Notes: generated by a model not told the origin, from the letters alone. 64,000 nt of DNA from Isoetes taiwanensis (GCA_021234155.1 JAJEKV010000066.1:6110800-6174799), one strand, 5' to 3'; positions 1 through 11,545 are shown, counted from the stretch's first letter. Numbers and translations: made by a program.

Positions 1-1300
1 CCACAAACACAAAGCCATTTCAGCAGGTGAGATGGACCCATATTTGATCTCGAGCAAGAAAATGACGCCTCAAACCTTGCATGTACAAAAATCTGCGAGT
101 AATAGGACAGTGCAAGGAAACAAAATGTAATGCATTCGGGCAGACCTTATTAGCACCAAAGAAGCAGGTTGAAAACCAAAGGAGATCGTACAACAAAAAA
201 AAAAAAAAGAATATGAGAATCTACCTAAGACCAGGACCGATTTGCTGCCTTGGATAAGCCCATTTTACTCCTCTGATAAGCCCATTTTTGCCCCCATCGA
301 AATGCAAAAGGTATGGAGATAGCTCAAAGCCAGAAATTAAGTCACCACTTGCTACAGATGGCTTCCATCTCTGTTAATAAAAAGATACATGAAAAGTGAA
401 TTGAATCTGCATAAATCAAGCCCAAATCCAACACAAACTAAGCATATATTGCATTTTGTACAGGCAAAGAAGCACTGAAGTACATACACCAGTGGAAAAC
501 AATTGTCCATTCTGATGGCGCCTCGGTTCTTCAGAGCATTCGGAGTAGGAGTAGGCCCTAACGTAGCATAAGGATCGGACCTTCCCGCCCAACTCCCCCT
601 TCTCGACCACCTGCGGGAAGAATGGTGGTCGGCCAGGTATGAAAAGACTAGTCCAGGTATCACGGACGTTTAATTGAAAAAACCCTATCGATCCAGCACT
701 TGGGTCATCGTGTACAAAAGGTAGAAACCGGGTTTGGGAGGTCTTTGGGGGAAATATATACATGGAGCCGTTTAGGGAGTGCCAACAGAAGCAATTATAC
801 ATGCCATTTGGGGTAAAGAGACCCTTCATGGCAAGGATGTTGATATATAGCAATAGAGGTCACGAAATCTTTGGTGCCATCTACTGAACTTCCAATCATA
901 TGTTGGGTGCAGATAACATTGGTGAAGCAGTAGTTGCATTTATTCAATTGCCAAAGAAGGATGTAAGACTGTTTGAGGCATGTATGCTACAAACATATGC
1001 ATGATATATGTGTACTACTCACATGTACCATACACCCACATAAGGTCTACAAATCTATTCATGTATCTTAAAAATTAATTATTCCATGCAATGGTCGAAG
1101 ATTATCTCATATGGAATGTTAAGTCAGTCGAATGAAAAACAACCATATCAAGTTGATCCTAGATGGAAACAATGAGCATTGAAGCTGGAGCAGGCATATT
1201 GGCTGCCGATAATCGGTGCCGACTAACTAAATCATACTGCATAGTGGCTAGTTGGATTCATCAGAAAGATGAATGCCTGTGCTTCCGGTTTTCATTTGAA
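1..1300. other. No recognisable gene
   Basis: AT-rich DNA with no family I recognise. A 145-codon open frame lies on the minus strand at 416-853; it is rich in Phe, Cys and Ser and matches nothing I know. Because the degenerate minus-strand gene described below runs toward this end, part of this stretch could be its remote 3' remains, but I see no sequence link. An A-rich run lies at about 190-208. Confidence 0.4.
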
Positions 1301-1317
1301 TGAATAGTCTCTCATTC

Positions 1318-1430
1318 AAACCATTGCTATTTGTTTGTACCACGTGGCAATTAAGAGATCTTGTGTTCAAGTCTCTGGAGGTCTATCATATGTCCTCATG
1401 GATGCTGCCAATGTGGCATGACGTAAAAAT
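1318..1430 (+). repeat. SINE-like fragment
   Basis: A pol III B-box-like string GTGTTCAAGTCTC lies at 1363-1375. It is followed at 1400-1427 by a segment (GGATGCTGCCAATGTGGC, then ATGACGTAAA) that recurs in inverse orientation near 55.43 and 55.56 kb inside a clearer tRNA-derived SINE. I read this as a partial copy of the same SINE family; the 5' end is not resolved. Confidence 0.45.
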
Positions 1431-1689
1431 ACTCTATCTATTTTATCAAGCACTCAACATCACAACGTTCAAGTATTAGATGGGCTTCTATTGTTTCCAT
1501 TGAGACAGTTCTTGATGGTACAACTAGACTACATTTTGAGGGGCTCGATATAGAGATTGTAGAGCAAACATGTAGTGCACTCATATTGTGGCCTTCAGCT
1601 AACATTCTAACTGAGGTCGCATTGGGCGAGCCATCAATCGATACCACTGAAAAGCAAGTCAAACACTAAATTGGCAAGTCCTCGATAAA

Positions 1690-2620
1690 GAAGGACGTCC
1701 TCCTCCACTTAAAGCAGCACCTAAGGTCGTCACTAGGGATGACTTCATAGCGCACTTGCAAGTTAATGCATGAATGTTGTGACAGACCTTATTTCATGGG
1801 TATAATACAGATCCAAACTATAAATTTGGTTTGCCTCTAGGGGATGAGTTCATTGCTGTCATAGTCATGGAGATGCTTGATATGCCAGCGAATCCATCAA
1901 GGATAGTGTGCATTGAGGTTCAAAAATTCATTTGGTGGTTGTGGACGAGAAGCCGCTATCAAAGGTTTTGCGGAAGGCTGTTGATGAGGCATCCAAGGCG
2001 AAGAAGAAGCATTTTGAAGAGCTAGAAGCTCCTAGTATGAAGAGACCATGCAATATGAACAAAAGACATGCAAAGCAAGTGAAAACACCTTCCAAATATG
2101 CTAGGAAGACAACCGAGCAAACATTAGAGGAGTTCAGACATCTTCATGCTGTTGAAAGCACTAAGATTCTATGTTTTCGATTAAGGATATTATGACCCTT
2201 AAGAACACGAAATCATTAGATAAAATAACCTTTGTCTATCACATGTTTGACTTATGTGCTAATGATGGTTAGATTGGCACCATGATGCTTAATAATAAGG
2301 AGGTATGGCAGCAAGCATGGCAGATGCCTTATGGCATACCTTTATCAACTTTCTATAGATGGAAGAAGAATTTTATGAAAGGACACATGATAGCTAAGCA
2401 TGGAAATTCAAGTTCAATGATGTCAAAATCCCACACTTTGGCAGTATATAGCATTTTTACATTGTATGTTGTTGAAAATGCTGAGGCTATGCGATATGCA
2501 TCGATGAAGACCACTCAAGAGACAAGAGAAAATATAAAAGCTGGCCTTTGTTCTGACCAAGGAGGATATACAACATAAAGTTGATATTGCTGTAGAAGAG
2601 CTGAAGCATGTGTCCAAGGC
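1690..2620 (+). pseudogene. Degenerate coding remnant, family not recognised
   Basis: Three adjoining plus-strand open stretches in different frames look like one decayed protein. The first, 1831-1930, reads PLGDEFIAVIVMEMLDMPAN. The second, 1932-2195, is Lys/Arg/Glu-rich and likely helical. The third, 2282-2578, contains PLSTFYRWKKNF followed by a basic, Ser-rich segment. Composition and codon-like texture suggest former coding DNA, probably from a mobile element, but no catalytic motif is visible and I do not assign a family. It lies just left of the hAT-like MITE. Confidence 0.3.
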
Positions 2621-2784
2621 GTTTTTCTTGCATATATAGAAGGATAATCACTCGGAGGTTGCCATAACAAGTGCGTAGCTTTTTTCAAGTGTAATACATG
2701 TATAGTTATCAAAGAGAAATTCGCTAAAACACGGGATCCATTGAAAAGAAAAGAGTTAGCATGAGAAAGCAAGGTTCATATGAC

Positions 2785-3605
2785 CAGAGTAGCCCTTAAG
2801 CCCAAATTTTTATAGGTGTAATTTAGAATGTGAGGCGAATCTTAGCTTTTTTCGATTAGTTATGTTGGCGATTTTGTTTCGGGCCTCAACTTGAGTTGTA
2901 GCAACCTTGGCGAATCTTTCATCCATCAAGTGATGGAATATATACTTTTTTCTCAAGTAAAATTTGGGTCTACAATATATATTTGTTATGTCCGTATCGG
3001 TTGTAAAGCGTAATGCTCACATAATGAATATACATGTTACCAGACATTGGCATATGATTGTAAATCTCAATAGCTCCACATTAAGGGCTAAACAACAACT
3101 ACACAAACTTAAGCCCAGGCACGATTGCATATTATGGTGGGGAAGAACAAACCGATTTGATTTAGTCATCTTTTTTAACATTGGATAAACAACAGACCAA
3201 AAGCAAAAATACTCGAGTTGCATACGGATGTTGGAACAGGATCATGAAATCCATATAACATGCATGGTTTTTTTTTCCCTTTCCTTTTTTTTTTTCTAGA
3301 AAGTAAGCGGCAATTCTAAAAACTCACCAAGAATAGAATTAGTATTAATTTTACATGATTTTAGGGGGTTAAGGGGCGATTTTAGAATAATTACCAAGAA
3401 TAAAATTCATATGGGGGCGAATCCAAGAATCCATCATTTAGTGATGTAGGCTAACTTATGAGTGGAGGGAGAAAATTTCGTAGACAAGGTGGCGATATTT
3501 TATTGGCACCACTCCTAATTGGTCCTACTCAACAATAGTGAAAAAAAATGCAAATGTCCAAAAAAATAGACTTTTGGCGATATTTCGAGCTTAAGGGCTA
3601 CCCTG
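2785..3605. mobile_element. hAT-like MITE, 821 bp
   Basis: Terminal inverted repeats of 17 bp differ at one position: CAGAGTAGCCCTTAAGC at 2785-2801 and the complement of CAGGGTAGCCCTTAAGC at 3589-3605. They are flanked by a perfect 8-bp direct repeat CATATGAC (2777-2784 and 3606-3613). An 8-bp target duplication and CAG-starting termini are the hAT signature. No transposase is encoded, so the element is non-autonomous. It lies in the 3' part of the degenerate minus-strand gene, whose frame reads through the right-hand flank. Confidence 0.85.
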
Positions 3606-4179
3606 CATATGACCACACAGGCTTCTTGTAGAAGCCTTTATTGGTCTTGGCGAGCACTGTTGCATCATTCACTGGATCAAGCCCTTATAATCTTTCATGA
3701 TAAAATGGACCAGAATAAGACTATGGTGCCTAGTTTGAAAAGCTAGCCAAGTCAGTATGGAGGAAGGAGCGTCTAAGGTTAGTATCTCTGGTGCTTTGAT
3801 GCAAGATCATGGGTCAGGAGCACTAGACCATTTTTCGGTTTGGCATCGATGATTCTAAATTTTACATTGGATGTCTCAATCGTGTATTTAAGATGAAGAT
3901 TCAGCTGAAGGTAACTGGGGCCATCTATGTAATACAACTAGAATGACATGTGCATGGAGTTTTTCAATTCTAGAGGGTAAAGATTTGAAGACCAAAGTGA
4001 CCAATTGCCCGGCATGCAAAAGATAAGGAAACTAAAAGTATCCAGCTCGGTCATGTCCAGACACGTCTTGTACCACTGCTCAATATCAGCTTTGTCATAA
4101 AATAGGTTGGGGTCTTCAATCATATTCATGGCAAATAGTGCCACGAGCCCAACCGCCAGTTCCAGACCACCGAACCCCT
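3606..4179 (-). pseudogene. 3' part of interrupted minus-strand gene, possibly methyltransferase-like
   Basis: On the minus strand this continues, in frame, the reading frame that stops at the far side of the chromovirus at 17339. Removing the element and one CCCCT copy joins VTLGHKG directly to FGGLELAVGLVAL. Downstream are MNMIEDPNLFYDK and then FSFLIFCMPGNWSLW. The spacing (acidic/Pro motif at a strand end, then a hydrophobic strand ending in Cys) resembles the DPPY region of N4/N6 DNA methyltransferases, but the motif is degenerate, so this is inference. An in-frame TAG follows near 3938. A further open stretch ends with KTNKGFYKKPVWSY at the hAT target site. The piece is not functional as it stands. 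Confidence 0.45.
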
Positions 4180-5801
4180 TGTGACTTTCCAAGTATTTAT
4201 ATGGTATACGTATAAACATATTGACACGTCACCCAGTATAGATACGCCACCATGGGGTATGGTAACCTGGGGTATGGTAACCTAGGGGGTTGACCTAAAA
4301 GGGATTATTTAATCATTAAGGATAATAACCTATAATTAAGGAATTAATATTTAAGAAGGATAATTAAGCTAATTATGGTTTGGGAAAGCGCCACCTGACC
4401 AAACTCGATTGGCCAGCATGGTGAATACTAATTGGATCCATTAAGGTGGATCACCACCCCCATATCAACCATAATCGACCCGGCCAGGCGCCCAAGGGCG
4501 ATTGGCCAAAAGGCCGATCTTGACTTCCCAAATCGGCGAACACCCACTAGGCATCATTTTGCCACCCTAATTCTGACAATATGGAAGCACCCGATAATGG
4601 TTCAGTAGAAACCGCGGGTTAGTAGTAGTTTAGCTTGTGAATTGTAGGATAGTACTTGATTACTCTTTTTACGATTGCCTTTGTTGAGATTAACCCTTAC
4701 GTGGTAAGTAGGATTACATTTCAATTATGAATGGTGCTCTATTAAGGAATGATCGATGTATTTATGAAGTATTTCGGTAGCTTCCATTAAGCGGGGGTTT
4801 AAAGGGGGTAGAGACCTCTGAGCTCATGTATGATAGTATGTTCCTAGATAGGGCCCTGTAATATTTTCATTAGATGCGGCTGTGTGTAAGAGACCACGGG
4901 TTAGTGAGGCGCTATGAAGTGCGGCTTAGCACCAGAGAAGGGGCCTTGATGGTGAAGTGGGGGTGGGGTCTTGCATGAACATAAAAGGCTCTGAGACTCC
5001 CTCACGATGGGCTAGGCGATGGCCCGGTCCGCGTAGAGGGCGGGTATGGAGTGCGACACTCCACAGATGTAGAGGTGTGATCATTATGGAGCATCTTGCA
5101 CTTTGAGTAGATTTAGGGTGAGTAAGTTGGAGTGCGGATCACGGGGGGTGTGATGCGGCCGTATTCTCTCTAGCTCATCCATGGAACCCTTTGTGATCAC
5201 GGAAGGGGCGCTTCCACGACCTGCCTCATCGGGACCCGGGCGTCATGAACCACAGAGTAGGCTCAAAGGGTGATACCTTGAGTCTAGCGCCTCAGGAAGG
5301 CTATAAGCGAAGCCATAAGCGTGGATCGACCCATCTGCAAAGTGTATCTGGGGGGGGGGATGGAGTGGACAACCCTAGCCCGATGTTCTATGCCGATAGC
5401 GCCCGGGTTATACCTCTGTCTGCTGATCTCTTGAGGCCAGAGCGTCGTCCATCCATCCTCACCGGTCCGAGGCAGGGGTAGAACACGGGGTTTGGGGTGT
5501 TTCTTAGGTTTAGATGCATATTCTTTGCGTTGGTATTTGGATGGATCGCCACCCTTAAATGGTGGTTATTTATATATATATATATATATATTTTTATCTT
5601 TGTGTGCTAACCTTGTATTCATGCTTAGCGACCTAGGAGCCCATCGGCGTGGGCGAATGACACCTCCATGTCCTTCACCCGAGCATCTCGTAGATGGCCG
5701 GGTCGGACGGAGGGCCACACTCATGGCAAGATGGTTGCCATGGGAGGAAAGAATCCCGTATGTATCACAGTAGGGGTCGTATATATATTCGGGGGCGTCC
5801 A
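4180..5801 (+). repeat. 5' LTR of chromovirus 1
   Basis: Direct repeat of 15721-17338, 1622 bp, beginning TGTGAC. Alignable along the whole length but with scattered substitutions and small indels, many in GC-rich spots. It contains a (TA)n run near 5572-5590. The alignment with the right LTR breaks exactly at 5801, three bases before the primer-binding site. Confidence 0.92.
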
Positions 5802-5804
5802 CGA

Positions 5805-5816
5805 TGGTATCGAGCC
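5805..5816 (+). other. Primer-binding site (initiator tRNA-Met type)
   Basis: TGGTATCGAGCC three bases after the left LTR. It matches the common plant PBS TGGTATCAGAGC except for one missing A, complementary to the 3' end of initiator tRNA-Met. Confidence 0.8.
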
Positions 5817-6583
5817 GTGATTTGGGTTGCTTTCGAAATCATAGCCGCTGGCAAACCCTAACTTCGTAGCTTCGTTAGTTAGGAGGAGGCTAATCTAGTG
5901 TGTTGCTTAGTTCTCTTTGATGTTTGGCTTTGTGTTAGGTTAAAGTAAGAAATTGTAGGTTTAAAGAAGTTAGGGCGACTGGAGGGCCCAAGTTTGGAGG
6001 AGTTATAAATTTTTGTAGGTAGTTTAGATGAAGGAGAAAGGGGTTCCATTGGTTCGGGCGTACCCCAAATACCCTAGGGCGATCGTCATTTGGCGGAAAA
6101 ATGGTCCGGAAAGGCCGAAAAAGTCAACTTCGAGCGCCCGCAGAAATTTGTAAGCCTTGCGATCGCGGATGAGAGAACCCTAAAATCTTTGTCGGCCCCG
6201 GCCCCGTCCCGTCATGAGTCAACCGGGCCCGAAAGTCAACCGGTATGACTTGCCTTTCGTCGACCCCCAGTCGCGGTAGGAGCGCGTAGAATGCCGTCGG
6301 CGCCCGACCGTATTTCTCCCGTATTCCTGCCGTATAAATATTTTTAATAAAAATAAAAGTTAATAAGAAAAATTTTAAAAATTTAAAAGTTAGCCGGCCG
6401 TTAAAGTTATTATGTCCGCCTTGTCTTCCGGCCTCCCTCCGCCCATTTGGATCAGGCGCCCACCATAGCCGCCCGGACGACCTTGTTTCTTAGCCCGGTT
6501 CTTAGCTAACCCTAAGCCTTCAATCTGCTTCCCTAGCCGCAAGCACCCTACCGCCTGTTCCCCTAGACCTCGGCGCCATAGCC

Positions 6584-6811
6584 ATGGCCAACACTAGGAG
6601 TACTGTGGACCCAACTACCCTCACCATAGCAGAGATTTATGCTTTGATCGTCCGGCATATGGCTACTGACCCTGCCTTCATTGATATACTTTTGGACGAG
6701 TTGGTAAACCGATTTGAGAACAATGATAGGATCCCCTATCCCATTTACCACTACTTTCGGGCCGTTTATGGTCGGGGCTCAACCTCGCCCGACTTCCTTA
6801 CACCATGGTAG
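6584..6811 (+). CDS. Element-specific short ORF, unknown
   Basis: 75 codons beginning MANTRSTVDPTTLTIAEIY, acidic and helical in look, ending at a stop at 6809-6811. A near-consensus context (GCCATGGCC) surrounds the ATG at 6584, so this could be the start of the element's first protein. A frameshift probably separates it from the longer open frame at 6970-7822. No domain recognised. Confidence 0.4.
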   Translation: MANTRSTVDPTTLTIAEIYALIVRHMATDPAFIDILLDELVNRFENNDRIPYPIYHYFRAVYGRGSTSPDFLTPW

Positions 6812-6969
6812 AACAGCGACTTGGTCATGATGTTGATTAAGTTCTACCCTCGAGAATGTGAAGGACACAGGAGGAGGACATAAGGAAAGAGCCCGGCCGT
6901 ATCGAAACTTGGCGGGGAGGATGACCCTTGAGAGAGATAGAGCGAGCCCGTCTGGCTTTCGAGTAGGGA

Positions 6970-7822
6970 GTATAGGTACCTCGGGGATGGAGTCGCCGTC
7001 ATAGATGGCGAGGCGTCGAGATTCCCGTACCAATGGCATGGCGCTTCCCGAGCTTCATGTGGGGAGAAATTCACGATATCGGTCACGGATTACTTAGCGG
7101 CGATCAGTTGATATGAACCGGCTGACCCGATCGGTTACCATCTTGAACTCCTTCGCCGCATTGTAAGGCGTCGGTCAGGGGAGGTTGAGGAAGACCTCGA
7201 AGAGCTTCGGGGAGTTACAAAGGCCTTGAGAGGATTCAAAGGAAAAGGAGGAGAAGGCGGCAAGGCGGTAGGATCGGCGAGGGCGATGGGGATCGAGGGA
7301 GTGGGGAGGGCCCAACCCCAGCGAACATCGGCCGTTAAGCGCCTGGAATCCGTGGCCGAAAGTCCGGCAGTCGTTACAAGGGAAAAGTTGAGGACTGGGG
7401 CTTTTGGGAAGAAACGTGAGCTCGGTCGGGGCGAGGAGTGGGTGGATACGTCCCAACCGGTTGTTGGGGCCAAAGGCGTGCACTTTGCAAAGGGGCCACC
7501 TCCCAACCCGGGTCCACAGCGGAAACCCCACCGGTACCGACCCGGCACTGTCGCCTTACGGGAGATCCGTAAGTTTCAGAAGTCCACCCAATTTCTGATA
7601 CGGAAGCTCCCCGTTCAGAGGTTGGTTCGGGAGATCTCCCAAGAGTTCAAAACCGACCTCCGTTTCCAGACTTTTGCCATCTTGGCACTCCAAGAGGCTG
7701 CGGAGGCCTATCTGGTGGCACTCTTTGGTGACGCCAATCTTTGCGCGATCCACGCAAAGAGGGTCACCATAATGCCAAAGGATTTAGCCCTCGCCCGCAG
7801 GATTCGGGGAGAGCATCCTTAG
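6970..7822 (+). CDS. Retrotransposon-encoded protein with C-terminal histone H3 fold
   Basis: An open frame, broken once by TGA at 7109-7111, ends at TAG 7820-7822. The last 99 codons (7523-7819) are an almost complete histone H3 core, equivalent to H3 residues 37-135: [14 protein letters not shown], then the alphaN, alpha1, alpha2 and alpha3 helices without gaps. By recollection about 16 of 99 positions differ from plant H3.3, including E59Q, L60F, F67V, G102A, E105G, R134H and A135P. Y41 and L90 are H3.3-like. C110, H113, L126 and I130 of the H3-H3 interface, and DNA-contact residues R63, K64, R69 and R83, are kept. The usual tail is absent; no K4, K9 or K27 context exists, and an unrelated Gly/Arg/Pro-rich leader of 100 or more residues replaces it. 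The first ATG within the intact frame is 7286. AATAAA follows at 7869-7874. Loop 1 is not lengthened, so it is not a CENH3. Confidence 0.88.
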
Positions 7823-8005
7823 CAAATTTTGTCGGATATTTGCATTGTAAATATTTTTTTTGATATTTAATAAAAACTTACCTTTTATTTTGTATTAAGT
7901 ACGAAATTGCTGACGTCAGCATAAATAAAATGGGTTAAAAAGGATCTTTAAAGTTTCATTTCAATTGTTATATCTGTTTTTTCCTTCCTCCTCCCTTCCA
8001 GCACC

Positions 8006-9386
8006 ATGGCAGCCGCCGACCTACTTGCATGGTACCAAGATGGAGAGCATTGGGATCATAAGTGCCCTTTGACTTTCATCTGACCCTTGCTATGTCGGCG
8101 CCTTGACCTCATCACTAATATGCGGCGGCACCCAGTTATCTTGGGATTCTTAGAGTTTTTATCTGAGAGGAGATGCTTCCTTTGTGTATTCCTCTTGGGG
8201 ATCCTCCCGGTTGTATCTAGAACGGGATGATGTGTCGGGATATGCTAGGGGTGACACCCAGCGTCTGATGTCTTTGAAAGGAAAGCTTAGATGGGGCAAT
8301 CACACGCCCGTTGTGCAACATCAAAGGCGACAATAACTGAAGTTGCCTTTGCCTAGCCATCCTCATGGATCAATACGTTGAGGATGAGACTTTCTTAGGC
8401 GAGAAAGGCAAACTTCTGGAATCTTCAGGAGGGAAAGATGAGCATATAGGCATGGGTGACTTGGCCCGTTGGGCGGTTGGCGATACCACCACGTCGGGGA
8501 ACAAAGGCCGCGCTTGTCAGGGCTTGACGCCCTTCCGGTTGTGTATCACCAAGGGCAAGAATATCTTCTCTTGGATGACATCATCTGGACTTATCACCTG
8601 GTGGCCGGGTTTAAGCGCCGGCGTAAGGACCATGTACTCTATGAGTTAGCGGAGTACTGTATGGATGACTTCATCGACTTCACTCCTATTGACCTTCCCC
8701 AGGAGGTACAACAGCTGCTCCAGTTCCACCAGGAGACCTTAGAACCAGCTGAAACTTTGTTACGGCTTCGGGAGCTAGTGATGCAGGATCCGCCCTCTCA
8801 GCCTTCACCGGATGCCTTTATAGCTATGGGACCTCATGTTCCAAATATTAATATGGTCGAGATTCCCTCCGGTTCGGATGATAAGGGAGAGGATCTATAT
8901 CATAATCCTGCTCATTTGAAGGAAGAGCAGCAGGAACTCAAGGAAGAAGAAGTCCCTATGGACTTGGACAAGGAGGTGGCCACGTCAGAGACCCCGCAAG
9001 GGAAGGTATTGGGAAACCACCTTACTCGCTTCTTCCTATCAGCTTTTCGGCAGGGGCAAGTTCTTTTTATAGCCCGAGACTTAGGGCCGGAGGCCGAAGC
9101 TTCATGGTGGACCCTCCGTGCTCTTTCCACATTGGCCGGACACAAGAAGCTTCCCTATCGTATGTTTACTTATGTACTCGTACGACGGGATCTTGCCTTG
9201 ACGGCCTTGGGCCAAGACATTGCACCCTGGATGAGTATGAAACTCCTTACGGCGGCCCCATTGGCTGTTGCCTATCCGCCAGAGGTTGCCTCCATTGCGG
9301 CTGCCACAGTAGATCCAGGGGTGACTCTGCTACAACACCGACCGCCGCCACCACCTCCTCGCCCTTCGAGAAGAGGGGGGACCTAG
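8006..9386 (+). CDS. Chromovirus 1 accessory ORF, unknown function
   Basis: Begins in good context (CACCATGGC) at 8006 with MAAADLLAWYQDGEHWDHKC, suffers frameshifts, and continues as a long open frame from about 8469 to the stop at 9384-9386. The open part has a hydrophobic/acidic first half (LLLDDIIWTYHLVAGFKRRR), an acidic Lys/Glu-rich middle, a second folded-looking part (LTRFFLSAFRQGQVLFIARD) and a poly-Pro end. It is unlike gag, protease or envelope and I do not recognise it. A run of 14 A lies at 9523-9536 in the spacer that follows. Confidence 0.5.
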
Positions 9387-9639
9387 TTCTTAGATAATTG
9401 TATTATGCATTTTGTATTGCGTATAGTTGTAAAATTTTGGTTTGGCATTTTCTTCAGCCATTTTATTGTTATGATGTATTATCTCTGTATCAATTATGAC
9501 TATTGTATCAATGAATACAATTAAAAAAAAAAAAAACCTTTTAAAATCTGTTCTCTTCCACGATGCGTTCTTCTATCTATTGGAGTTTAGAGTATAACAA
9601 AATTGTTCAATGTTCCATATTCATTTCTATCGTCTTGCA

Positions 9640-9914
9640 GACGAGGCACTTGAAGAATATGAAGAGAGAATTACTAATCAGATAAGGAGGGATCAGGGCC
9701 GCCTGACCAGGATTATGGGCAAAGGTATGGGGAGTACCAAGAATGGGACGAAGGTTACGAGGTAGGGGAATTCGCACCACCAGGGGAGCCCTATGATCCA
9801 GCCAAGGGGATGGAGGTAATTAACATTCTCAGAGAGCGGGCCTTTGAGGACCTGAAGCAAACTCTTCTCTTACATGGGACTATTGGGACATGTCAAGGCC
9901 GAACGAGGATATAG
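9640..9914 (+). CDS. Acidic coding remnant ahead of gag
   Basis: Starts directly after a splice-acceptor-like TCTTGCAG. Read as DEALEEYEERITNQIRRDQG with a shift into YEVGEFAPPGEPYDPAKGM and then INILRERAFEDLKQTLLL. It is acidic with Tyr and Pro, plausible as the N-terminal region of a gag polyprotein, but frameshifted and not assignable. Confidence 0.3.
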
Positions 9915-10354
9915 CGATCACTTGTGGCGGATCTTCTACGCATTAAGGAGGCTCTTTAATCTCCTTATCATTAGCCCAGCTAGATTACCAACTTTTTATC
10001 GTCCGGGCTGGACGCGTTACAAGCTTCGTTAGGGAACATGCGTGAAAGTGTTCGCTATTCATCTTGTACCCATTTGCGAACCCCTAGGCCCGGTTCCCTC
10101 AGTTGTGTTCTTTTGATGTTATATGTGAGTTGAACTTCAAATGTCCAATGTATAATACATGTTCTTGTATTATGTCTTTGTATTAACTTCTGTCACTATC
10201 AATGTACTCAACATTAATGTAATGACTGTTTCCACCTGTAATAAGGATCTTTGCCATTGTACTTTTTCTTGTATTCTCTCTCTCTAACCTATCCAAGATG
10301 GTATTTTTGTGCAACTTTATGTCACTATAATTCTGCTTATACCTTTTTATGCTT

Positions 10355-11545
10355 TCGATATAGGCGGTGAGCATAGCGCCGCTGGCGGAACACCCTCAAA
10401 TGCCGGTGGTGACACGAGCGAGGGAACTTATGTTAATGAAGAGACAACTAGGCGAGTTACAAGCTTATGTGTTGCACGCCAATCCACCACAGCATATACA
10501 AGAAAACGGACCGGAGTTACCTCCGCTACCCCCAAGTCCACCTCCACAACGGCCCCGTATTGCACGAGACCAGACCACATGCACCACGAGGGAGGAGGCC
10601 CCATTCTAAATGTCGTCGGAGTTCCTCTAAAGATAGTGCCACCTCCTCACAATCAACCACTTACGTGTCCTCTGGAGTCGTCGGTATCATCGGTGACCAT
10701 GCAAAGCGCCCGGGACAAAGAGATGCAAGTAAAAAGCGGTTGACCGCGGCCATAACGGTATATGGAAAAATAGGAAGCGGCCCGGTTTGATGGGAAATCT
10801 AGAGGCGGACTGAATCTGCGAGTCACAGTTGGATTGAATGAAGGAGTTTGGGAAATCCTATGGCATGTGAGAAAAGGATCTGAGGAAAGGTTGCCACCAC
10901 AAACCTTCACGGGGAGCCGTATTTGGTGGAAGGGCTATGCGAGCCAAACATCACGGACGAGCGCGGTGCAAGTTCAAAAAGTTTGCCAAAGCTTTTAAGT
11001 CGCATTATGTGCCTCATGCGCACAAATGCCAACAAATTCAGACCTTCTACAGGTTAGAGCAGAAGGGTGTGTCCGTTCAAGCCTACAATGATGAATTTAT
11101 GCGCTTGAGGCTGTATGTACCAGGTATGAATGAAAAGAGAGCGGTGGAGGGCTACATTGAAGGGTTGGCCCCATCAATTAAACAAATGGTTAAAGCCCAT
11201 AGACCCGAAATCAGTTGCAGAGGCTGAGGCTAAGGCATTGAGCCTCGAAGAGGACGCACCAAGGAACCAGTATCCGCGTCCTGCTCCTTACTCGCAGCCA
11301 CGGCCGTCCACACCTTACAAACCCCGCTCCCCAAGTCCGGGGCCCACCCAGCTGAACTCTTACGGCCGCCAGGAAAAGAAAGTCACCTTTAGCACGGTGA
11401 TAAACCCGAGCGATTATCGGTAAGGGAAGTTGAACCTCTTACGGTCTATTCCCAAAGAGGCTCGAGAACAGCTCCGTAGAGATAAGGCATGCTCTGGTGT
11501 ATGCGGCCGGGCACTTCATGCGAAATTGTCCTTATGTTACCTTGA
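10355..11545 (+). pseudogene. gag: Chromovirus 1 gag
   Basis: Capsid precursor. A Pro-rich N-terminal part (about 10367-10609) is followed by a typical Ty3/gypsy gag domain at 10937-11227 (FYRLEQKGVSVQAYNDEFMR, then YIEGLAPSIKQMV). A one-base shift near 11205 moves the frame to 11130-11423, which gives an Ala/Glu helix and a Pro/Ser/Arg-rich linker. A decayed CCHC zinc knuckle (CGRAGHFMRNCP in spirit) sits at about 11490-11535. The frame is broken several times. Confidence 0.8.

Noticed and set aside
5245-5773. Open frames of 78-93 codons in the left LTR of chromovirus 1 (and counterparts in the right LTR)
   Set aside because: The two LTR copies do not keep the same frame, so there is no sign of coding.
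7523-7819. CENH3 (centromeric H3) for the histone fold in chromovirus 1
   Set aside because: Loop 1 is not lengthened and alpha2 follows canonical H3/H3.3 closely; Y41 and L90 fit H3.3. CENH3 would diverge far more in this part.
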